Part shown: positions 1-6,400 of the stretch, one piece after another
Numbering within the stretch: position 1 is the first letter of the stretch
How the letters are laid out: each line of letters begins with the position of its first letter
NCBI GenBank assembly: GCA_016874875.1
Contig: VGTA01000083.1
Span: 1 to 9,317 of the forward strand
Origin: Deltaproteobacteria bacterium
GTDB taxonomy: Bacteria > Myxococcota_A > Bradymonadia > UBA7976 > VGTA01
Direction: 5' to 3'
DNA: 9,317 nt
The notes under the pieces: model-generated
What the model saw: only the letters and a program-made list of their open reading frames with translations
Databases searched by the model: none
Told to the model about the DNA's origin: nothing
Position numbers and translations under genes: made by a program

Positions 1-3000
1 CCTGCGACGACGCCGACGGGGACGGCGTGCTCGACTACGCGCACTCGCCGGAGCAGGTGGGCGACGCCGCCTACGCGCCGCTCGACAACTGCCTCGCGCT
101 CTCCAACCCCGACCAGCGCGACGGCGACTGGGACGGGCGGGGCGACCCCTGCGACCTCGACGTGGACGGCGACACCCTCGACGCGGCGGCGGAGGCGGAG
201 CGGGGCACGGACCCCCTCAAGGCGGACTCCGACGCCGACGGCTGGCGCGATACCGACGACCTCTGCCCTCTCACGCCGAGCCGCGACAACCGCGACGGCG
301 ACGGCGACGCGCGCGGCGATGACTGCGACGACGACGACGACGCGGACGGCGTGCGCGACTGGCTCGACAGCTGCCCCTTCACCGCCAACCCCGACCAGGC
401 CGCCCCCGCCCCCGGGGCGCGCGGCGCCGCGTGCGCCACGGATTTTGACGGCGACGGCCTCCTCGACGCCGACGACCCCTGCCCCTTTGAGCCGAGGGTG
501 GAGGGCGGCGGCGCCTGCGCGGTGTCGGTGGAGCGGTGGGGCTTTGACGGCGACGTCTACGCCCTCGCCCCCGACACCCGCTTCCTCGGGCAGTGGGCGG
601 GCACCCGCGGCGGCCTGCGCTGGTTCTCGGAGGACCCCGCGGAGCCCCGCGAGAACATCGGCGAGGAGGGGGGGCTGTGGAGCCAGTACGTCAAGCGCCT
701 CCACACCCCCAAGGAGCTCAACGCGCCGCTGTGGGTGATCACGGCGAGCGGCGAGGGGGTCTCGCAGGTGCGCTACGATGACGCCCTCGGGGCGCGTTGG
801 GCGCAGAGCGTCTCCCTGCGCGCCCTCGGCGCCACGGGCGTGCCTCGCGACGTGCTCGCCACGCCCGCGGGGGTGTGGGTGGGCACCTCGGTGGGGCTCG
901 TGCGCCTCACGGCGGAGGGCCTCGTGAGGGTGCCCGTGGGGAACAGCGCGCCCGACAGCGCGCCCGACGTCTACGCCCTCGCCGAGCGCGGGGATGATGT
1001 GGTGTGGGCGGCGGCGGGCTCCTCGCTCTACAGCGTCCCCGCCGCGGGCGCCGCGGAGCTCGCCTTGGACGCCTCCGGCGCCGGCGTGGGGGTCATCAAG
1101 GCCATCCGCCGCAGCTACGACGCCGACACGCTGTGGCTGCTCGGCGACGCCGGCGCGGCGCTGGTGACGGCGGCGTCGCCGAGCTCGGTGGTGGCCACCT
1201 CGCCCCTCGTGGCGCAGGACGTCCTCCCCACCGCCGCCGGCGCCTACTTCGCCACCGCCGACGGCGTGGTGGCGGTGAGCCAGGCGGGGCGCGTGTTCCT
1301 GCCCTCGGTCAAGCAGGTGGGCGGCGCCCCCGCGCGCGCCATGAGCCGCGAGGTGGGCGCGAGCCCCTTCTGGGTGGGCGCGCGCGGCGCGCTGGCGCAG
1401 GCGGAGGGGCTGTGGAGCACCTTTGAGGTGGAGGGGCACCCCTGCATCAACGACCTCATCATCGAGGGCGACGTCTGGTGGATCGCCACCCCTGAGGGCC
1501 TCTACACCGTGGACGTCGCCGGCGCCGTCACCCTCGCGCAGGCGGGCAGCTTCTACGCCCTCGCCGCGGCGGAGGGCGGCGGCGTGTGGGCGGCGGACGC
1601 CAGCGGCGCGTACATCGCGCGCCTCGGTCAGCCCACGGTGAGCCACCCGCTGCCCTTGGGCCTCAATGCGCAGGCGGTGAAGGCGGTGGAGCTGATCGAT
1701 GGCGAGCTCTGGCTCGGCGGCGTCAGCAGCCTCGCGCGCGCTCGTGTCGACGGGCAGGCGCTCGGCCCCTGGGAGGTGTCGGTGTCGGGGACGGAGCCGT
1801 ACCTGCCGCAGGGCGAGGTGCGCGCCTTTGGACGCGCCGGCATCTATGTGTGGATCGCGGTCTACGGCGACCACGTCACCGGCCAGGGCGGCCTCGCGCG
1901 CTTTCAGCTCAACACCCGCGTCTTCAACAGCGCCGTCTACACATTCCAGAACGGCGCTATCCCCTCCAACCTGATCACCTCCCTCTACACCTCCGACTCC
2001 CTCGTGGCGGTGGGCACCGAGGGCGGCGGGCGCGTCTTTAACCCCAATGCCATCGTGGAGTCGAGCAACCTCTACCTCAACGCCGGCATCCCCCCCGCCG
2101 CCGGCACCAACGCCATCGCGTCGCTGCTCTACTCCGACAGCGCCCTGTACGCGCTCCTAGAGCCCTCGCTGCCCGCGCAGCGGTACGGCTCGCTGCTGCA
2201 GGTCAGCCGCGCGCCGCAGGGCCTGCCGCTCCTCCCCGGGAGCGAGCGCCTCTACCCGTCGGCGGAGCTCGACATGCTCACGCTGAGCGGTGAGCAGCTG
2301 GCGCGGGCGCGCCTGCGCCTCCAGGGGCGAGGGCCCTACGTCACCCTCACCACCTGCGGCCTCGACGGCGCGCAGGGGGGGGTCTCGCTGCTGCCCACGG
2401 CGTCGTCGGTGACGCAGCGCGTGCCTGAGGAGCGCCTCCGCCAGCCGAGCGACTCCTACGCCCTCACGCCCTCCCTCGGCGCGCACCTCAGCTGGGTGCA
2501 GAGTTTCGCGACCGGGGCGCCCGAGGCGCCCTCCTACGCTCTGCAGGTCACCGACCTCGCGCCGCTCCCCCCCGTGAACGCCGGCCTCGCCGACCCGCGC
2601 CCGCCGCGCGCCATCGACGGCGTGACCCGCAAGCTGCTCTCGTGCCGCCGCTACCTGCCCACCCCCGACGCGGTGGTGGGGCGCCTCGTGTGCCTCCTAG
2701 AGGGCAACTACCTCACCACCAACGTGGGTGGCGTGTGGTCGGTAGAGGAGAATCCGCTCTTTGACGGCCAGCCCCTTGAGGTCCGCTCCTTTGTGGTGGA
2801 CCCCGACCAGCCCACCGCCATCCGCTGGTACGCCACCAGCGGCGGCCTCATGCAGATGCGCGCCACCACGCTCACCTCCTACACGCAGGCGAGCACCATG
2901 GGCGGCCTCAAGAGCGACGACACCACCGCCGTGCTCATCAGCTCCGCGGCGCGCCGGGTGTATGTGGGGCTCTCCTCGGGGCTCGTGAGCAAGAACCTCG

Positions 3001-3392
3001 ACGCCGCCCCCTCGCTCCCCCCGGCGGACGCCTGGGCGGAGGTGAGCGCCCTGCGCGGCGTGCGCGTCAACGACCTCGCCCTCCACGCCGCCTCCGGGGA
3101 CGTGTGGGCGGCGACGAGCGCGGGGCTGGCGCGGGTGAGCGGCCTCGACGTGACCCGCTACGGCACATCGCAGGGGCTCCCGTCGAGCGACGTGCGCCGC
3201 GTGCGCGTCACGCCCGCGGGGCGCGTGTACGCCCTGCACGCCAGCGGCCTGTCGGTGTACGCGGACGGCGCGTGGCGTCACTATGGGCCCCGCGCGGGCG
3301 TGCCCGCCGACGCCACCGACCTAGAGCTCGGGGCGGACGGCGACGTGTGGGTGGCGAGCCCCCTCGGCGCCGCGCGGGTGCAGGTGCCCTGA
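1..3392 (+). CDS. Thrombospondin type 3 repeat / beta-propeller surface protein, 5'-truncated
   Basis: The frame is open to the left edge and already reads DDADGDG there, so the GTG at 27 is internal and the true start lies upstream. From 27 to the TGA at 3390-3392 there are 1121 residues. Roughly residues 1-165 are thrombospondin type 3 repeats: Asp-rich DxDxDG loops with spaced cysteines and NPDQ motifs (DNCLALSNPDQ, DSCPFTANPDQ, DFDGDGLLDADDPCPF), which in this family bind calcium and form a stiff stalk. The rest resembles two-component-regulator propeller blades, with recurring Trp-containing strands such as VWVGTSVGLVRL, WWIATPEGLYTV, LWLGGVSSLARA and VWVASPLGAARV, and turns like NGAIPSNLITSLY and GLPSSDVRRV. 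Around bases 2200-2700 the blade pattern breaks and a less regular stretch with three cysteines intervenes. No C-terminal anchor is present; the protein ends on a blade (RVQVP). A secreted or cell-surface binding or scaffold role is inferred. The ligand is unknown and the signal peptide, if any, lies outside the window. Confidence 0.85.
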   Translation, partial: CDDADGDGVLDYAHSPEQVGDAAYAPLDNCLALSNPDQRDGDWDGRGDPCDLDVDGDTLDAAAEAERGTDPLKADSDADGWRDTDDLCPLTPSRDNRDGDGDARGDDCDDDDDADGVRDWLDSCPFTANPDQAAPAPGARGAACATDFDGDGLLDADDPCPFEPRVEGGGACAVSVERWGFDGDVYALAPDTRFLGQWAGTRGGLRWFSEDPAEPRENIGEEGGLWSQYVKRLHTPKELNAPLWVITASGEGVSQVRYDDALGARWAQSVSLRALGATGVPRDVLATPAGVWVGTSVGLVRLTAEGLVRVPVGNSAPDSAPDVYALAERGDDVVWAAAGSSLYSVPAAGAAELALDASGAGVGVIKAIRRSYDADTLWLLGDAGAALVTAASPSSVVATSPLVAQDVLPTAAGAYFATADGVVAVSQAGRVFLPSVKQVGGAPARAMSREVGASPFWVGARGALAQAEGLWSTFEVEGHPCINDLIIEGDVWWIATPEGLYTVDVAGAVTLAQAGSFYALAAAEGGGVWAADASGAYIARLGQPTVSHPLPLGLNAQAVKAVELIDGELWLGGVSSLARARVDGQALGPWEVSVSGTEPYLPQGEVRAFGRAGIYVWIAVYGDHVTGQGGLARFQLNTRVFNSAVYTFQNGAIPSNLITSLYTSDSLVAVGTEGGGRVFNPNAIVESSNLYLNAGIPPAAGTNAIASLLYSDSALYALLEPSLPAQRYGSLLQVSRAPQGLPLLPGSERLYPSAELDMLTLSGEQLARARLRLQGRGPYVTLTTCGLDGAQGGVSLLPTASSVTQRVPEERLRQPSDSYALTPSLGAHLSWVQSFATGAPEAPSYALQVTDLAPLPPVNAGLADPRPPRAIDGVTRKLLSCRRYLPTPDAVVGRLVCLLEGNYLTTNVGGVWSVEENPLFDGQPLEVRSFVVDPDQPTAIRWYATSGGLMQMRATTLTSYTQASTMGGLKSDDTTAVLISSAARRVYVGLSSGLVSKNLDAAPSLPPADAWAEVSALRGVRVNDLALHAASGDVWAATSAGLARVSGLDVTRYGTSQGLPSSDVRRVRVTPAGRVYALHASGLSVYADGAWRHYGPRAGVPADATDLELGADGDVWVASPLGAARVQVP
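3..520 (+). other. Thrombospondin type 3 calcium-binding repeat region
   Basis: This part of the first gene encodes consecutive Asp-rich loops of the form DxDxDGxxD (DLDVDGDTLD, DSDADGWRDTDD, DGDGDARGDDCD, DFDGDGLLDADD) with cysteines at the positions usual for thrombospondin type 3 repeats. In that family the loops bind calcium and the cysteines pair between repeats. The repeats start before the window, so their full number is unknown. The boundary near base 520 is approximate: after PFEPRVEGGGACAV the composition changes to the Val/Ala/Trp-rich propeller pattern. Confidence 0.8.
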
Positions 3393-3413
3393 GCGAGGCG
3401 GGTGTGCGGAGGT

Positions 3414-3433
3414 GTCTTTCATTTTTGAAGGAT
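3414..3433 (+). promoter_or_regulatory. AT-rich imperfect hairpin between genes 1 and 2
   Basis: The only AT-rich island in the window lies at about 3416-3447. It contains an inverted repeat, TTCA-TTTT-TGAA, that extends with G-U pairs to an 8-bp stem around a 4-base loop, starting 22 nt after the stop of the first gene. No T-run follows the stem, so it is not a standard intrinsic terminator. It could be a weak terminator, a protein-binding palindrome, or part of a promoter for the next gene. A TACTAT at 3439-3444 loosely resembles a -10 box, but no convincing -35 box sits at the right spacing. The function is a guess. Confidence 0.3.
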
Positions 3434-3469
3434 CAAAGTACTATCTCCCTGCGCGCCTCTGACACGACT

Positions 3470-3475
3470 AGGAGA
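3470..3475 (+). promoter_or_regulatory. Ribosome binding site for the ATG at 3480
   Basis: AGGAGA lies five bases (counting from the end of AGGAG) upstream of the ATG at 3480, an ideal Shine-Dalgarno match and spacing. It matters because it fixes 3480 as the start of the second gene, even though that frame is not the frame of the gene body. Confidence 0.75.
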
Positions 3476-3479
3476 GCTC

Positions 3480-6400
3480 ATGCCCCGCCCCCTCCCCTCA
3501 TCCATCTCGCGCTGCGCGCTCGCCCTGAGCGCCCCCGCACGCTCTCGCGCAGCGCTCGCCGTCACCTGCGCGGCCCTCGCGGTCACCTGCGCGGCCCTCG
3601 CGGTCACCTGCGCGGCCCTCGCGCCGCGCGCTCGCCCTGAGCGCCCCCGCACGCTCTCGCGCAGCGCTCGCCGTCACCTGCGCGGCCCTCGCGGTCACCT
3701 GCGCGGCCCTCGCGGTCACCTGCGCGGCGCTCGCGCCGCGCGCCGCGCGCGCGCAGGTCACGCTGACCAGCCCCAGCGGCGTCCTCTACGCCGTGGAGGA
3801 CCGCGGCGGCGGGCAGCTCGTGGCGCCGGCGGAGTGGGGGGGGTGGCCGCGCCTCTGTGTGCGCGCGGCGTGCGTGGGCGACGCCTGCCCCCCCTGCGGC
3901 GTCAACGACATCTATGACGTGGGCGGGCAGGCGAGCGCCCTTGAGGTGAGCGGGCGGCAGCGCCGCATGGCGCCACAGAGTCTCCACAACCTCGAGGTCA
4001 CGCGCCGCGTGTTTGTCCCCGAGAGCGGCGGCGCCCTCGCTGACTCGTTCGTGCGCGTGGTGGACTCCCTGCGCAACACCTCCGGCGCGCCCATCACCGT
4101 GTCGGCGCGCCTCGGGACCCTGACGCCGGGGGTGGAGCGCGTGGGAGGCGCCGGGAGCCAGGTGTGGCGCACGAGCTCCTATGACGCCGATGTGGACGCG
4201 GTGGACCGCTGGGCGCTGATCGATGACCAAAACGCCGTGGGCGGCGACGCCGCGCAGGCGGTGGTGGTCTACGGCGCCGGCGGCCTCGCCCCCAGCCGCC
4301 TCCGCTACGGCGCGGCGGCGGGGGACGCGCGGGCGCTCTACTGGGACTTTGACGCGGTGACGGTGCCGCCCAGCTCCACCGTGTCTTTGGTCACGATCGC
4401 CCTCACGGAGCCCCTGCGCGTGGACGCCCTCAGCGAGGTGCGCGCGCTGGTCCGCTTCAACCCCGTGGACGCCACCTTTGGCCTCAGCGACGCCGAGCGC
4501 GACGCGCTGCTCAACGTGGACCTCAACCCCTTCAACGCCGCCCCCCTCGCCGACCTCAACGGCCCCTACAGCGCCGTGGAGGGCTCGTCGCTGCAGGTGT
4601 CGGGGGCCACGTCGTTTGACCTCGAGGGCTTCCCGCTGTCGTATGCGTGGGATTTTGACGCCGACGGCGTCTTTGGAGAGGCGGGGGCGGAGGCGGGCGG
4701 GGCGAACACGCAGGTGTCGTTTGCGCAGAACGGCGACTATCCCATCGCCCTGCGCGTGACGGACCACCAGGGCAAGCAGGACGTGGACCGCGTGGTGGTG
4801 CGCGTGCGCAACGCCGACCCCGCCATCTCGAGCGTCCTCACCACCTCGCCCATCTCCGAGGGGGGGCGCCTGCAGGTGCAGGTGGCGGCCTCAGACCTCG
4901 GCGCCCTCGACGCGCTCTCGTACGCCTTTGACTGGGAGGGGCAGGGCACCTACGAGCCCGGGGCGGCGGCGGCGTCCCACGTGTACGCGCAGGACGGCGC
5001 GCGCCTCCTCGGCGTGCGCGTCACCGACTCCGACGGCGGCGCGGCGTACCTGTCGGTGCCCGTGGAGGTGCTCAACGCCGCGCCCGTGATTCAGCAGGTG
5101 GTGGCCAACAACCCCTCCCCCGAGGGCGCCGCGGTGACGTTCACGGTGAGCGCGGTGGACGCGGGGGGCGACGCGCTCGTCTACTGCTTTGACTGGGACG
5201 GCGACGGGGTGAGCGACCTGACGAGCGCCTCGCCGCGCGTCACGCGCGTCTTTGAGGAGGACGGCACCTATCAGGTGGGCGTGCGCGTGAGCGACGACCG
5301 CTGCGCCGACCCCGCCCACACCGCCGCCGCCACCTTCACGCTCTCTGTGCTCAACGCCCCCCCCGTCATCGAGGCGGTGGATGTGAGCGCGGCGCCGCGG
5401 GAGGGGGCGCCGGTGACGCTCTCGGTGGTGGCGGCGGCCCCAGGCCCCCTCGACCGCCTCACCTACGCCCTCGACCTCGATGGCCTCCCCGGCTTTGAGC
5501 TCAGCCAGCCCTCGCCCGTGTTCACCCACGTGTTCCCCGACAGCGTCCGCCGCGAGATCACCGCCCGCGTCACCGACGACGAGGGCGCCGCCGTCACCTA
5601 CCGCCTGCCCCTCGACGTGGCCAACGCCCCCCCGACCGGCGCGCTCTCCTTTGAGGGGGCGACGGTGCGCGAGGGGGTGGTGGTGACGGTGGACCAGGGC
5701 TCGCCCTTTGAGGCGGTGGCGGTCGCCAGCGACCCGAGCCCCGTGGACGCGGCCAGCCTGACCTACTTCTGGGACCTCAACGGCGACGGCGTCTACGAGC
5801 AGCTCTCGGCGAGCCCGCGCCTGCCCATCACCTTCGCCGCCGAGGGCAGCTACGTGGTGCGCTGCCTCGTGCGCGACAAGGACCTCGGCGAGGTCACGCT
5901 CTCGCGCGAGGTGCTCGTGTCGGGGCGCCCGCCGGCGCTCGTGGGGGCGGGGCTCGAGCTGCTCGACACGCCGCCGCTCGTGGAGGGGCGCGCGCTGCGT
6001 TTCGCGATGCGCGCGCAGGACCCCGACCCCATGACCTACTCGTTTGATTTTGACGGCGACGGCTCCTTTGAGGTGACGAGCGCCGCGCCCGAGGTGCGCT
6101 ACTCGTTCGCCGACGAGGGCGTGTACCTCGTTCGCGCGCGCGCCACCGACACGAGCGGCGCGGCGGAGGCCACGCTGCGCGTAACGGTGCAGAACGCGCC
6201 GCCGAGCGCCGAGATCGACACCGGGGACGCCGTGGGCGAGGGGGAGCCGCTAGTGGTCACGATCACCGCCCGCGACCCCGGCCCCGCCGACACGGTGACG
6301 CTCACGGTGACGCTGCAGGACGTAGAAGAGGTGCTCGACCTCGCCCCGGGCACCTCGCGCCGCTTCTCGATTCCCACTCAGGACAACGGGCTCGTGCGGG

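Larger units (their letters stand above)
3514..3737 (+). repeat. 112-bp frameshifting tandem direct duplication in the signal-peptide coding region
   Basis: Copy 1 (3514-3625) and copy 2 (3626-3737) match at every position except 3617 (C) versus 3729 (G). That difference is synonymous (GCC/GCG, Ala) when each copy is read in its signal-peptide frame. GCGCGC occurs at 3514, 3626 and 3738, so the unit is bounded by short direct repeats, as expected for slippage or unequal recombination. Since 112 = 3 x 37 + 1, the second copy is shifted by one base against the first. Copy 1 is in frame with the ATG at 3480; copy 2 is in frame with the rest of the gene. The near-identity suggests a recent event. 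Confidence 0.95.

Noticed and set aside
27..29. GTG at 27 as the start of the first gene
   Set aside because: The same frame is open to the window edge and already encodes a DDADGDG calcium loop, so the gene begins upstream.
3414..3433. Intrinsic terminator after gene 1
   Set aside because: The stem is AT-rich with G-U pairs and no T-run follows it, so it is kept only as an inverted repeat of unknown role.
3561..3623. Lipoprotein signal (Cys in LAVTC)
   Set aside because: The residue before Cys is Thr rather than Gly, Ala or Ser, and the Cys recurs in every heptad. The ARA|Q site downstream fits signal peptidase I better.
3514..3737. CRISPR-like array
   Set aside because: The units are directly adjacent with no unique spacers and encode a signal peptide.
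3480..3917. A separate 145-residue protein starting at the ATG
   Set aside because: Its first part is the signal peptide of the large gene. After the duplication junction it becomes Arg/Gly/His-rich, typical of an out-of-frame reading of GC-rich coding DNA.
3604..4767. 387-codon open frame on the minus strand
   Set aside because: It is antisense to the duplication and the N-terminal domain, has shadow-type composition, and shows no domain pattern.
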